A stretch of DNA of 64,000 nt from Fennellomyces sp. T-0311 (taxonomy: Eukaryota > Mucoromycota > Mucoromycetes > Mucorales > Lichtheimiaceae): contig JALLLT010000010.1 in NCBI GenBank assembly GCA_025266875.1, positions 248,001-312,000 on the forward strand, given 5' to 3'. Made by a program: the position numbers and the translations under genes. The notes below the pieces were generated by a model. It made no database searches. It was not told where the DNA came from and was given only the letters and a program-made list of their open reading frames with translations. This document shows, piece by piece, positions 27,123 to 39,225 of the stretch. How positions within the stretch are numbered: position 1 is the first letter of the stretch; every line of letters starts with the position of its first letter.

Positions 27123-28321
27123 TTATTCGTTGAATGCATCGGAGATGGCCTGTGCACGCTGGGCCTCTTGCCGCCGTTTCGCTTCCCGTCGATCTATCTA
27201 TCGCTCAATAATGACCCTCAGAAAATATTTAAGAGAGCAATTACCTCGTTCAGCTTGCAGTAAATCACGTTCAGCTTGTCGCTGTTCCGCGGTGCGGACT
27301 GGACCGCGTACACCCAATGCTCCGTGAACCAGTCGTCGAGCAACCATATCGGTGGTGGCCGGTCGCCGTGGAATTGGCTGTCCATCTGGTGCTTCACATA
27401 CAATCAATTTTTTTCCCTGTTTCTCACACCATTCTTACTTTCTGAGAATTCAATCGGCCCAGTGTATGGGCGTAACTTTAGTTGAACGTTATCGATGTTT
27501 TCCAAATATGCACGTTTGGCTAAATATAAAGTCAGTTTTTCTTGTACATGCGACAACCAAAAGCTTACCAGTTTGTGGATGAGCAAATATAATCAATGCT
27601 CTAGTATCATCCATCCACTTGATCTTATAACCACCTCTACTATTTTCGTATTTATTGAATATACCATGCAAATGATGGGTTTTGTACGACGTTGGAAATC
27701 CATAGCAATCCAGAACATTGGTATATTCGGTGGGTGGTGATCTTGGATTAGAGGCTAGTAATCCCATTAGGGCCACTCTCTATTCTCATACAAAAGACCA
27801 TCCTTACCAGGTATTGCTTGCTTTTTTGCTGATTCTGCAGCTTTCTTTTCTTCTTCCTCTTCTTTATCCAATGTGTCTAGCAATTCTTCCCAGTCCTCTT
27901 TCGGTGAATCACCTTCATCAATCACCAATTTTTCAGTCTGTGCCGTCAGTTCATCCATTGATACATTCTTGTTATTGCTCCTTAAGCAGTTGCTGGGTGA
28001 ATTGCTGTTAGGTGAGCTTTGGTTTGGAATAGATATACTTTTGGTGACAGTAGGCTTGGTATGTGATTCCACATGGTTACTTGGTTCGACATCACTATCG
28101 CGTTGAACATCTTTACCATTTGCCGAGACAGGAGCTCGAAACTGTCCACGTCCTCGACGAACAACTTCGTCTGGCGAAGACGATGCGTTAACTCGTGGAG
28201 AAAATCGTCCTTCCATGGTGGTATTGACATCCGTCAATTCACTACTCGATTGAGCTGCACGTCGATGTCGAGGAACGTATATTTGCATTGGCTTTCGTCG
28301 TGCATTTTCCGATTTGTTCAT
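27123..28321 (-). CDS. R3HCC1/R3HCC1L-like RNA-binding-type protein
   Basis: Function unknown; relatives are coiled-coil proteins with an RRM-like fold. Exons in transcript order 28321-27808, 27754-27569, 27519-27439, 27391-27245 and 27193-27123 give 332 aa. The N-terminus reads MQIYVPRHRRA, as in R3HCC1L. A long polar, acidic linker (DWEELLDTLDKEEEEE) follows. The C-terminal domain reads VLDCYGFPTSYKTHHLHGIF ... YKIKWMDDTRALIIF ... LRPYTGP and then a basic coiled coil (EAKRRQEAQRAQ). An upstream in-frame ATG at 28453 would add 44 residues of unlikely composition. I prefer 28321, which has a good AAAATGA context. Confidence 0.85.
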
Positions 28322-28608
28322 TTTATCCCAAGCAAGGGAAAAGTGGCCTTCAAATTGTTGTTTGGCTGGTGATACCAACGGCGCGATTTTAGGTTTGGTG
28401 TTCCAGCACCAAGAAAAATAAAGGGACTCTTTCCTCCAGTGCATCACTTCCATGTTGCTATAGAAACTTCCTTAGACACTATCAAAGCAAAGACCTGAGT
28501 CAAGAGAAATGCATAAAGCATACCGATATTATATTAGAATGCGACGAAAATAATGATATACGTAATAAAACGATAAAGTACATAGGTTGAGGGATATTAC
28601 GGAATATT

Positions 28609-30353
28609 CTAAATAGTCATTCCAAAGTGAGGAGCATAGATGATGATTGAGTATGCCAAACCCGCGATAAGACCAGCAATCGGGAGCGTGACAACCCAAG
28701 CAAACATACACCAGGCAAGCATCTTCCAGTTAACGGCGCGGACGTTACCATTGCAGAGACCAACGGCAGCGGTGGCTCCAGTAGCACAATGAGTCGAAGA
28801 CACAGGAATACCCAATTGAGAGCAAGTCAAAATAGTGACAGCAGCACCCAATTCAGTGCTGAAACCACGAGTAGGCGTCATGTAAGTGATATTGTTACCG
28901 AGACGGCGCATGACACGGTAACCAAAGGTAGCCAAGCCGATATCGATGGCAACACCACCATAGGCCAGAATCCAAATAGCAGTCGGGACCTTTGCAGCCG
29001 TAGTACCGGTGGTCCAAATATTGTAAACAGCAGCGAGTGGACCAACAGCATTGGATACATCGTTGGAACCGTGAGCAAAAGAAAAGACCAAAGCGGTAAT
29101 CACTTGAAGGAACGAGAACATGTATTCTGTCTTGCTATCGAATTTGACAGCGGCGGCATGGATATTCTTGAGATGGCTTGAGTTAAGGTTGCGAACGTCT
29201 TGGCGAAGACCATGGAGAACGATGGAAAGGAACTTTTTCTTGAGGTAGGAGCCTTTAAGAAGGTTACTCCACTTGAATTTGCCATCATCTTCGAGTTCAG
29301 TAACAGCGTTATTAACGGAGGACGATGGGCTTTCTGCTTCAAGTTTCTTGCTTTCTTCTTCTTGTTTCTTAATTTCGTCTTCTTGTCGCTTGGCTTCTTG
29401 TTCATGGGCGAGAACGGCGTCCTGATCCGTGGGAAGGAAGTTATCTTTGGGCTTTCCATTTTCATCGGATACTTCGGTCACTGGAGTACGCTTGGCAACG
29501 AAAGGGACATAGAAGACGTGGTACCATCTGAGAGGCTCACCGTCAACGACACGGCGACGGAGCCATGGGACAACAAAGAGAGCAGACCAGAACAGGAAGA
29601 AGCCACCGATACCAAAAGCGATACCGACTTGAGCACCAATTCCCATCTTTGCAGCTTGGGTACCGGGAGCACCCTTGAAGATAATGTAAAAGACTTCGAT
29701 AAACGTCGTGACAAACTACGATAGAAAGTGATTAACAATTATTTTCGTTTGGTGTAGCGCAATATATCTTCTCTTAAACTTACGAAGAATACTGGGACAA
29801 GCATAAGACCCCATTTGATACTGTTTTTACGCTTGAGAACACCATATTTGACAATCAGGTAGATGATAGCGGCAACGATACCCGAGGCAATAGGAGAGAT
29901 GAACCAGGAAGCGATAATACCGCCAACACCGTCCCAGGACCAATCAACAACGGAAGGTCCCCAACCAGCGATACCCATGCCAATAATAGCACCAACGATA
30001 GAATGAGTTGTGCTAACTGGCCAACCGAACGATGATGCAGTCAAAACCCAAGTAGCAGAGCCGAAGAGTGCACACATCATTCCCAACATGAGCATTTCGG
30101 GTTCCTCCGTGAATTGATCGAGAGGAATGATACCGCTTCTGATGGTGTCTGAGACTTGGTTACCGAGCAACAAGGCACCCAAGAATTCCGTAAAGCAGGC
30201 ACAAATACAAGCTTGAACGAGTGTCAATGATCCAGAGGAAACAGAGGTGGCAAATGCGTTAGCAACATCATTGGCACCGATACCAAAGGCGTCGCAGAAG
30301 GCCAACACCATGGTAACGCCAAAGATCCACGAAAAATCATAAGGGTTCATCAT
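28609..30353 (-). CDS. PHO89: PiT-family phosphate transporter (PHO89-like, Na+/Pi)
   Basis: Plasma-membrane sodium-phosphate symporter. Exons 30353-29784 and 29715-28609 join in phase 0 to give 558 aa. The duplicated PiT signature is present: GANDVANAFATSVSSGSL in the first half and GSNDVSNAVGPLA in the second. Matching PVSTTH and PVSSTH motifs are also visible. About 12 hydrophobic segments flank a central charged loop rich in E, K and Q. An ATG pair at the start leaves one residue uncertain. Confidence 0.95.
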
Positions 30354-32117
30354 CTTGGGCAGATGATATGAATGGGTGAAAAAAGTTTGTAAGAAACAAG
30401 AAAAGAGGATAGTCTGCTAACGTATCGTCTTTAAATAAAAGCAGAATCCTTGTGTATCCCACCCGTGTTATTTTTTATCGTCGGTATACTTGCAATTGCC
30501 TTTTGTTGTAGTCAGATCATGATCCAAGGCAAAGGGATAATGGATCTTTGAGCCGTGACTGAAAATATCGTCCATGCACGGACCTGGCCAATGACAGCTG
30601 GGATTCTGAACACGCCTCCACAGCTTGTACTCCAAAATCGAAATCCTGGTTTTCCACCAGCGTAAGATATTTCCTAATCAATACTTCACCCTGCACAAGT
30701 GCTGCATCGTGCGCATTTTGATTGAAATTGTTCGATATTCACTCGCTGTTCGCATTACCAACATTTGTCCTACGATGGCACTAGATCTTGTGTTGCACGT
30801 GTGCACAACATATCCTCACACCGCTTGTTTTTTTATATGCACATGGACGATATACTATATAACATTATCCGATACATCGGATGTCAATGTGGAGTGACAT
30901 GCCTAAGTGTTGATCCGAAAACCATTTTATCAGGTAGCACTGGGTGGATGATCGGATGTGGTGCTACTTTATATCACATGTTGTGTATTTTAACAATTAT
31001 CCTCAAGTATCGTGCTTTCTGGGGTTGCTTGTTTAGTTCTCTATCATACTAGATAACGCTATTTTGTTTTGTTCATGTGGTCATTGCCACATTTTTACTG
31101 CATTGGATCGATGTATTCGTTTTAAGTATCTGCTTTAAAAAACCATAGACCGTGTGATAATCGAACGAAAGGCAGTCTCCATCTTGTTCGGTACTGATTT
31201 TTCTTGATGTTCTTTTTGCTACGTGTGCATGACAATCCACAATCCACTTCCATACAAAATACTTCTTTTACTACTTTAGCTTATTTTTGCCCATATATAC
31301 AACTAAAAGTTAAATCGTGTGCTCATCATTCCCTTGTTTAAGAAAGCTCCTGGGAAACAAAACGTCGAGGACCTATATATAGTCAACCGGGAACATGCGT
31401 TACTTCTGCGTGTTTATTCCATTTTAAGGCTAGTAGTGGGCTTTTTTTTTCAACCAAAACAGATTATCTGGTCCTTGCTAATAGGCTATACCTTTACAAC
31501 TAATAGTAATATCCATAGAGTGGTTGCATAGGAGCCGTGGACTGCAAATTAATCATCTTTTACTGACTCTATAGAAGATATCATTGCTTTCTAATCTTTT
31601 CCTTCAGTAGTACGTGAAAGTCTAAATAAAGGCTCACATCACACAAGTACTTGTATTAAACATGGCTGAACTGCACTTTACTCTTTATGTCGATTCATGA
31701 AACATGCATCAATATGCAGTACATTCCAACAAGCAAGTGCTGATCTTTGAGTGTAACATAATTATGAGATAATCAACATTTTTCCACTGTGAACAACAGA
31801 GATTATATATATAGTAGATATTCGACATTAATCACCTTTGGTAGTGGAAGTGGTACATATGCGGCAGAGGTTACAGCTTATTATTAACTAAAAGCATCAA
31901 CGTTTTCTTGCATTATACTCAACTGGCGATTTTCAAATCTTTGGAGAGTTCCAGAACGAAAATCTTCATCCAGTTCTCATTTTGCCGCTCACTTACAGTT
32001 TGCGTAAAGAATGCAAGATACATATGTTCAAGTATACCGATAGTATGTGTCGCTGTGAATCAGTAAAGCGGCGGTTAAAAGCTGCTGGCATGATCAGAAG
32101 CAACGGTCCTGTTCTCG
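30354..32117. other. Intergenic, PHO89 promoter side
   Basis: About 1.76 kb between the divergent PHO89 and SET/MYND genes. No supported coding region was found. Confidence 0.55.
30797..30802. promoter_or_regulatory. CACGTG E-box upstream of PHO89
   Basis: A perfect CACGTG inside the palindrome-like gcacgtgtgcac, 444 bases upstream of the PHO89 ATG. In other fungi Pho4/NUC-1 bHLH regulators bind this core in phosphate-regulated promoters. One 6-base match in 1.7 kb is weak evidence. Confidence 0.3.
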
Positions 32118-33908
32118 ATGGTCTTGTTTTTCTCGCAGAATGACGTTCCGTCATTTACCAAACGGCTTGGACCAGCACATATCGACTTACGCGCCTGGCC
32201 ACCACTGACTTATGAAGCTGCATCTTGGCCTACTCAGGCGCGCATTGAACAACAAGTCGACCGCGATTATGGTCAGTCTGTCACAACCACGCGTAAAATA
32301 CCGTCTGGCAAAGTTGTGGTGGAGGAACATCCTCAAGTGATGCTACTCGAGCAGTCCTTTACCTTTCATCGCTGCTCTCACTGTTTTCGGAAAAATACTT
32401 CGGTGGAATGTCGCAATCGCCATTGTCCATGGAACTTATACTATTGCTCAAGTCGGTGTGAAGCGCGACATTGGACGTCAGTGCACCGTTGGCTGTGTCG
32501 TTTCCCGGAGCTCGGCAAATACTTTGACATGAAGGAAGGGAGTAGCTATAATGCCGGACTCACAGTGATGATGATGCAAGCATATTTCACCAACAATCAG
32601 GTATAGCTTTACTTACGTATGGTAACTCGATTATAACGCGCACTTACTAGTCAAGGATGCCTGGCCTCGTATCGAACCTGGGAAAACACAAGGCCGTAGA
32701 CAAGAACGAATATCGTAAGAAGGCATCCTTGGTTGCATCCATCTTGAATATTGTGCGCGACAGCGCAGTTGACGAACTCATGGAGATCCAAGGACAGTTA
32801 CGGTGCAACATACTGGCGATCCGCGAGAACAACGCAGTGCTTGATGGTGTAACGGAGCAACTGGGCAAGGCTGTTTACTACTCTGCAAGCAAGATCAACC
32901 ACAGCTGTGATCCTAACGCAATTGCCTTTTTCGGTGTTGAGCAGAAAAAGGATCCAACGCTGTTGCGAATTCGTGCGTCGAGAGATATTGCAGCGGGAAA
33001 GCAGGTGTGCATTAGCTATGGGCTCCTTGCATGCAAGCATGCTCTGACGAGAAGGGAAGAAATGAAGGAGCTATACTTTTTTATGTGTAACTGCGAAGCC
33101 TGTCAGAGAAGGTAAATCAGAAGCGACAGGAAAATGAGGCACACTAAACAAGTCGATCCAGTGATGTAGAAAATCCAGCCTCCCATATTTACCAGTGCCA
33201 GTATTGTCCAGCCGGTAAACTTGGCTACGGTGAGCTTCGATGCAATCGCTGCAATCGACCCATAGATTGGGCGAGGATCGCAACGGTAAGCGAACATAAT
33301 AGAGGAACAAGAGTGCGCAATGCTGAAAGCTGACAGCTTGAATATCAAGCTGAGGCACTTATGGAAGAAGGCAAGTACGTGAAAGCATTGTCATTCCAAA
33401 AGCAGATCTATCATAGACACGCGTTGCCATGGGGTGAAGCACTTGATAAGGTGGCAGAGCAATTCGCGCGAAGGAAGGATTATGCTACAGCTGCTAAGCT
33501 CGTTATTGAGTCGCTTGATGCTGTTAGCCATACGTACGGGGAAGTCAGTATCGAAGTGTCGCGCGAACTCATGAAACTATCAACACTACTGTTTAATATG
33601 TAAGAGCATTGTAATACAGGACTGAGGATGGTGCGTATTGACCTTTGTGTAGACCTTCTCCCGCTCTTGCCCAACAGTACGTCTTGCAAGCCATGCATGT
33701 TTATAAAGCTCTTGGTCTGGATGAGCAGATTCCAAGTGAGTTTGACGAATTGGAGCAAATGCGCATTGCCCTTCAGGATATTGTGTCTGCACCGACGCAA
33801 GTACCAACAGCAACGAACAATATCATAGCAACAAATGGTGGCAACAACGACACGACAAGCAATGAATCACGGCCAAAGCTTAAGAAAAAGACCAAGAAAA
33901 GTAAATAG
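32118..33908 (+). CDS. SET and MYND domain protein (SMYD-like methyltransferase)
   Basis: Probable protein lysine methyltransferase. Exons 32118-32600, 32651-33111, 33153-33285, 33337-33599 and 33653-33908 give 531 aa. Residues about 85-130 form a MYND zinc finger (CSHCFRKNTSVEC...YYCSSRCEARHW...HRWLC) inserted in the SET domain. The SET core follows with NHSCDPNA and ISYG, then the post-SET cysteine CNCEAC. A further CxxC...CxxC pair (CQYCPAG, CNRCNRP) precedes a helical TPR-like C-terminal region and a Lys-rich tail. The start at 32118 is the first in-frame ATG. The pyrimidine tract just after it leaves an upstream first exon possible. Confidence 0.9.
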
Positions 33909-34042
33909 AGACACAGTTTGTTTGGCAAATAAATCAAATGTATTTTTTTATAAGAACGATGCCGATGGAATGAAGAGATTAAAGCGAGAGAAATACATGA
34001 CAAGATAAAAGGGAGGAAAAAAAGTCTAAATGTTTATAATCT

Positions 34043-37000
34043 TTACCACTCGTCCTCATCAGAGTACACCTCCTCACCACGCTTGCGGCGTTCCATACGC
34101 TCCTTCTTCTTCTTACGGAGTTCCTTGGAGCTCAATTTCTCCTTCTTCTTGACGGCCTTGATAGTGTTACCCTGGGCATCGACCATATCCTCGGCCTCTT
34201 CTTCCTTGACGGCAGTGGTACCGTTACCGGAAACCCAGTTGTGACCAGAGGCAACAAGCTCACCAGCGTCGACCTTCCAGACTTCATTGCACAAAGCTTC
34301 AGAGAATTGACGGTTGTGAGTAACGATGACGACACCACCACCGTATTCCTTGATGGCACCGGCCAAAGCACCAAGAGAGTCGCGATCCAAGTAATTGGTA
34401 GGTTCGTCAAGAACCAACATGTGAGGTCTGTTCCACATGGCAGCACCAATAACCAACTTGACCTTCTGACCACCGGACAAACCACGGATGCGAGAGTGAG
34501 TGGCGAACTCAGCCTCCAAACCAACCTCAGTCAAGTGCTTCTCGATTTCCTTGGAGGTCAAAGGACGGGACAAACCAGACTTGGCGGCTTCCTGAGCATC
34601 GACTTCAGCAATCTTCTTAGAGAAGCCCATGATTTCCAAACGCTGACGGGAGATCCAAGTGTTCTCAACGGAGGACTTGCCAACCCAGGCGACTTCGTAC
34701 TCGTAGGACTGCTTGAGCTTGCGACGACCAACGATATCTTCGACGACGCGCTTCTCACCCTCAATGACGAAAGCTTGCGACATCTGCTTCTCCTCCTCCT
34801 CGGTGATGACACGGTCAACCTTGTCCAACTCTTCACGATCTTCACCAGTAGCGTAACGCCACTGGATGTACTCGTTGGGAGTGCTATCCAAGTGCTTCTC
34901 AATGTGGTGGAAAGCGTGCTGGGCGACGTAGGCGATGCGCAAGTTGGGGTGCTTCCAGACGGTACCGATCTCGGACTCAAGTTCACCGGTCAACAACTTG
35001 ATGAGAGTGGACTTGCCAGCACCGTTGGGACCAATGACGGCGACACGCGACGACAAAGAGCACTGCATGCTGATGTTCTTGAGCTGCTTCTTCTCGGTAC
35101 CGGGGTACTGGAAGTCGACGTTCTTCATCTTCAAGATAGCACGCTCCTTGGTCTTGATACCCTCCAAGTAGCCGGGCTCGGGGAACTTGAAAGCGAGCTG
35201 CGAGGCATCCAAGGAGTAGTAGGCAGCGGCGGTGGGGACCTTCTTGACGAACTCGGAAAGGTTACCACCATAACGCTTGAGCTTGTAGTTCTTCTCGTAG
35301 TGAATGATGTCAGAGCAGACGTGATCCAAGAAACCAGAGTCGTGGGACACGATGATGGAGGTGACAGTCTTCAAGCCAAGCAAGTAGTTCTCCAACCAAG
35401 CGACGTTGACAACGTCCAAATGGTTAGTAGGTTCGTCCAAAAGCAAGATATCGGCGTTCATCAACATGGCACGGGCAAGAGCGAGCTTCATCTTCCAACC
35501 ACCGGACAACGAACCAATGGCCATCGAGGTAACCATCTCCTCGCTGAAACCGTAGTCACGCAAGATCTGGGCAACCTTAGTGCGGTCCTTGGTCTCAACA
35601 CCCTCGGAAGCAATGATGAAGTCGACAAGAGGAGTGTCGGCCTCAGAGCCATCGATGTCGTGCTCGACGTACACGGTCTTGAGCTCGGACTTGGGAGGGA
35701 AACCTTCGACCTGTTCGTTGGCAATGGCGCGCATGAGAGTGGATTTACCGCAACCGTTGTGACCGCAAAGACCATAACGACGGCCACGCTTGAGACGGAG
35801 AGCAGTACGGTTCAACAAGATCTTGGCACCGTAGGCAAGCGAGAACTCGCAGTTGCAGAGATCCTCACCCTCATCATCTTCCTCCTCGGGATCCTTGGGG
35901 GTGACGGCTTCCTCGCACTTGTCAAGGGCCTTGCCGATCAAAGTCTCGGCGTCAGCAGTGAACAACTTGACGTAGGGAGAAAGAGACTTGATCCAGTTGG
36001 CCTTGAAGAAGTCCTTGGCAACGCAAAGGGCCAAAGCGACATCCGAGAGGTACTTGACGGAAGCGCCATAGAACTGGTCAATGTCGGTGGGCAAGAGCTC
36101 CTTGAAGGTGGTGTTGACCTTCTCGGCCTTGGCATCCTTGGTAAGGATCTCAACACCGTTGCCACCAACACGGGCCAAAGTGGCAAGAGCCTTCTGGACG
36201 ACACCACGGCACTCGGGATCAGCAACAACGTCCTGGATCTTCTCGAGAGCAGGCAACAACAGAGGCAAGAAAGGAGCAGCGACTTCGGGATCGTCGACGA
36301 GCTTGCACATGTTGTCGATAATCAAAGCAGACTTACGCTTGATGGGCGTAGCGCGCTCGTTCAAACCACGGCTAAGCAAGGGAACCATGATGGAGAGGGT
36401 GGCAGAGTCGACTTCCTGGACGAAGGTGGTGGCACCGAGCAAATGGATGGTCTCTGGCACATTCTCGGGCTTGTTGATACAAGCAATGACGGCGGGAATG
36501 AAACGCTCGATATCCTTGTTCTCAACCAAAGCGCAGATGTTACCCATGGTGGTGGTGGCAGCCTTCTTCACATCAGTCTTGGTATCCCACATGCAGTCAG
36601 AGACAACGGGAATGACATCGGGAATGACCCAGAAGAAGTCCTTGGCCTTGGACTTGACGAGCTCATCCAAAAGAGCCAACGAGAGCATCTTGGTTTGCCA
36701 CTTGCAGGAGTTACCCAAACCTTCAAGGATGTAGGGTGTCAAGATGGCGGTGGCGGCACCGTTGGCCTTGACGATGAGGTTCTTGGCAGCCTCGGCAGCA
36801 GCGTTCTTGACGGCGGCCTGCTTGTCAGCCTGGAGCTCCAACAAGTTCGCAAGGAAAGGAACGATGTAGGGCTCAACCTGACCTTCGAGGCTGTTGTCGG
36901 TCAGTGCCTGGACGGCAGCAATGGCGGCCTGGCGGGCACCAGCATTCTTCTTGTTTCCGAGATCCTTGGCAATGGCATCGAGGACACCGTACTGCTTGAG

Positions 37001-37186
37001 AGACTGGACACCGTTGGCGTTGACGAAGGCGGCAATCTCTTGGGCAGCAGCCTCACGATCGGCATCGGCAGCTCCAGAAAGGGACTTCAAGAGCTCCTTT
37101 GCCTTCTTGTTCTCGACGTCGCTGGGAGCGGCCAACTTCTTGACCTCGACGTTGCTTTGGATGTTCTTAGCGGCGGCAGCTGGCAT
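34043..37186 (-). CDS. TEF3: Translation elongation factor 3 (EF-3)
   Basis: Fungal ribosomal ATPase that helps release E-site tRNA during elongation. Intronless, 1047 aa, the usual length. HEAT repeats fill the N-terminal half. ABC domain 1 carries GHNGCGKST, LSGGWKMKLALARA and LLLDEPTNHLD. ABC domain 2 carries GPNGAGKST, LSGGQKVKLV and LVLDEPTNYLD, with a chromodomain-like insertion (YEYEVAWVGKSS) between its motifs. The C-terminus is a basic K/R-rich tail. MPAAAAK is chosen as start because the longer reading frame upstream is a pyrimidine-rich leader. Codon use is strongly biased, fitting high expression, unlike its neighbours. Confidence 0.98.
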   Translation of the reverse strand: MPAAAAKNIQSNVEVKKLAAPSDVENKKAKELLKSLSGAADADREAAAQEIAAFVNANGVQSLKQYGVLDAIAKDLGNKKNAGARQAAIAAVQALTDNSLEGQVEPYIVPFLANLLELQADKQAAVKNAAAEAAKNLIVKANGAATAILTPYILEGLGNSCKWQTKMLSLALLDELVKSKAKDFFWVIPDVIPVVSDCMWDTKTDVKKAATTTMGNICALVENKDIERFIPAVIACINKPENVPETIHLLGATTFVQEVDSATLSIMVPLLSRGLNERATPIKRKSALIIDNMCKLVDDPEVAAPFLPLLLPALEKIQDVVADPECRGVVQKALATLARVGGNGVEILTKDAKAEKVNTTFKELLPTDIDQFYGASVKYLSDVALALCVAKDFFKANWIKSLSPYVKLFTADAETLIGKALDKCEEAVTPKDPEEEDDEGEDLCNCEFSLAYGAKILLNRTALRLKRGRRYGLCGHNGCGKSTLMRAIANEQVEGFPPKSELKTVYVEHDIDGSEADTPLVDFIIASEGVETKDRTKVAQILRDYGFSEEMVTSMAIGSLSGGWKMKLALARAMLMNADILLLDEPTNHLDVVNVAWLENYLLGLKTVTSIIVSHDSGFLDHVCSDIIHYEKNYKLKRYGGNLSEFVKKVPTAAAYYSLDASQLAFKFPEPGYLEGIKTKERAILKMKNVDFQYPGTEKKQLKNISMQCSLSSRVAVIGPNGAGKSTLIKLLTGELESEIGTVWKHPNLRIAYVAQHAFHHIEKHLDSTPNEYIQWRYATGEDREELDKVDRVITEEEEKQMSQAFVIEGEKRVVEDIVGRRKLKQSYEYEVAWVGKSSVENTWISRQRLEIMGFSKKIAEVDAQEAAKSGLSRPLTSKEIEKHLTEVGLEAEFATHSRIRGLSGGQKVKLVIGAAMWNRPHMLVLDEPTNYLDRDSLGALAGAIKEYGGGVVIVTHNRQFSEALCNEVWKVDAGELVASGHNWVSGNGTTAVKEEEAEDMVDAQGNTIKAVKKKEKLSSKELRKKKKERMERRKRGEEVYSDEDEW

Positions 37187-37914
37187 GTTTACTAGTGCGG
37201 TCGGAAATAAGAGAATGGATGGGCAACAGCAACAGAGCCCGAAAACAGGTGAGAGAAGAGAAAAAAGGGGAGAACAACTGCTTCCGAGGGGCAGCGGACC
37301 AAATAAACTCGATTCCAAGCGGCAAGTAAAAAATTTTTTTTCTATTTTGTTAATTTATAATACCGCTTATACAGGTGGCTCCGACGAATGATCTTGCAGC
37401 ATTGTTGACAGATCGCACTAATTCAGTCCATGCTCGGTTACTGCGCATCCATGTGTCAATCGCACTGTGCGTGTTCCCATGACAACCGCTACCACGCAAC
37501 CTATTACAACGCTCATATAGGTGTTATGGAAACCGTCATGTTTGGATCTCGGGTTTCATCCTGAGACATAGCAACAATTTGTTCATATTAGAACATCAAT
37601 TTATCCGTTGTCCACATTAGTGTCTTAAACAGGACGAATCACCAATAGCCTACAATACACAAATCTGACATTCCGCTTTAGTATTAAAAGTGATCATGCC
37701 GACTGGACAATTGCATACAAACGATCCCAACTATTACTTTCGCATATGATATTGTTTTGATAATCACATTCTGCAAAAGTGATTCTCAAGCACACGCACC
37801 TGTCAAAAGGCCACATGACCACAGTAAAGCTGCCACGTACTGTATTATAATTATTCAAACGCTTGGTTTCAGTTTCTTTTTCTTTTTTTAATCCAACCAA
37901 TTATATTTCGCCAA
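37187..37914. other. EF-3 leader and promoter region
   Basis: On the EF-3 strand the first 100 bases are a strong pyrimidine tract, typical of highly expressed fungal genes. No gene is seen in the rest. Confidence 0.5.
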
Positions 37915-38766
37915 TTAAAACAAGTGCTTGTTACTAGCAGCCCATACTTCGGTCGTCTCGGCTGGTCGGCCCAGAAGCAACGGTAGGCCACGTGAGATGG
38001 GCGTACAGAACTGGTAGCAGGACATGTAGTAGGCCATACTTGGCGTTTCGCCATTGTCGATAAAGAAGTCGTACATTTCTTGGACCGATTGTTGCTTGTA
38101 CGTAATATTACGGCCCGTCACCTTTGACACGATCGATGCACGCTGCGCTGGTGTCTTAACGTCACCGATAAGTTCATAAGCGACATCTTTGTGTCTCTCC
38201 AAAGGTTGCAGTAAAATACGGGCAGCCACGTGACCAATGTCGTTGGGGGAAATCCACTCTTGGGGCTCGTCGGGTTCGGCAGAGTCGACAATTACGTCAC
38301 GGTCCTTGATAGTGCCGTAGTCGGTCATGTTTGTCATAAAGTTCGTCGGACGGAGAGCAACGTGGTACCCACGATCCTTGATGGCGTAAAGTGTATCCTC
38401 CGCCTTCTGATGAACATGCACGACATTGAAACTACGCCACGGTAGCCTTCTTGCAGACAACTCGACAATTTGCTTGACTCCATGGGCATACGCACACTCG
38501 CCAAACCGGATTTTGATCTTGTCAAGATCTTCGCGGTCAGCGACAAGCAGGAAAAGACGTGTATGTCCTTGTATCGATTTTTCGAAGGGTGTCATATCTT
38601 CGTAGGTACCTTGGACAACAAGGACGTTATCTGCTGCCGGTACCTTTTGCGGTGAACGTGCATACACTGTTGTCTGAACGCCTGCCTGAATGAGTTCCTG
38701 AAGTATCACCGATCCAACTCTTCCAGTGGCACCAAGCAGATAAATGCGTTCTCCTTCAATCGTCAT
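37915..38766 (-). CDS. NmrA-like NAD(P)-binding protein (atypical SDR), copy 1
   Basis: Rossmann-fold protein of the NmrA/atypical short-chain dehydrogenase group; substrate or regulatory role unknown. Single exon, 283 aa. The N-terminus has LLGATGRVG, the GxxGxxG nucleotide-binding turn, then VYARSPQKV, which fits NADP-type binding. HTRLFLLVA, EWISPNDIGHVAA and GRNITYK are family landmarks. No catalytic Tyr-x3-Lys could be assigned with confidence. A paralogue lies at 41297-42172 on the same strand. Confidence 0.88.
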   Translation of the reverse strand: MTIEGERIYLLGATGRVGSVILQELIQAGVQTTVYARSPQKVPAADNVLVVQGTYEDMTPFEKSIQGHTRLFLLVADREDLDKIKIRFGECAYAHGVKQIVELSARRLPWRSFNVVHVHQKAEDTLYAIKDRGYHVALRPTNFMTNMTDYGTIKDRDVIVDSAEPDEPQEWISPNDIGHVAARILLQPLERHKDVAYELIGDVKTPAQRASIVSKVTGRNITYKQQSVQEMYDFFIDNGETPSMAYYMSCYQFCTPISRGLPLLLGRPAETTEVWAASNKHLF

Positions 38767-39080
38767 TTTCTAATGGTGTGGTGTGAAGAAAGAGAGGCGT
38801 TTATTTTTGTTTGGACCAGGTTGGGCACAAAATATACATGTACTATACTGGCTGTTATGAAACATACACAAAAAGCTTGTGTACACAAAACATTGTGTCT
38901 GTAAGAAAGTACTTGAACTCGAGGAACCAACATTAGCAAAGCTATCACTAGTGCGTAACACCTATGGAATGCTATTTTATCGGAAGTAACTCATACTCAT
39001 ATAGTAAAAAAGAGCCTGCTTTGATATATTTAAAGAGCTGAAAGATTGATTAAAGTTTTTATTTGGTTGCGTACAGCAAT

Positions 39081-39225
39081 AGTACTGTATTTAGCTTTCC
39101 GATCTCTTGCTCGTGTGTATAGCCTCAACTGTATTGTCCATTAGGTACACTTGGATCCAACGTTTTCTGTTTTTCATGGCTGAGGACTTGAGCGCTTTAC
39201 GTATTTCTTCAGGAAAAATGATCAA
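39081..39225 (-). pseudogene. Alcohol dehydrogenase relic, C-terminal exon fragment
   Basis: Aligns by eye along about 135 bases with the last exon of the intact alcohol dehydrogenase (42642 onward). Shared words include tgtatttagctttcc/ac, the tgtcattgg region, ttggatccaa and cgtatttcttc/cgaatctcttt. Reading frame is lost. The matching N-terminal fragment lies 1.5 kb away at 40730-40800. Confidence 0.7.

Noticed and set aside
34241..37195. 984-codon open frame on the plus strand, antisense to EF-3
   Set aside because: It is the shadow of a highly codon-biased gene. The strong C/G preference at third positions of EF-3 removes antisense stop codons, and the translation is a low-complexity L/V/G-rich string without domain features.
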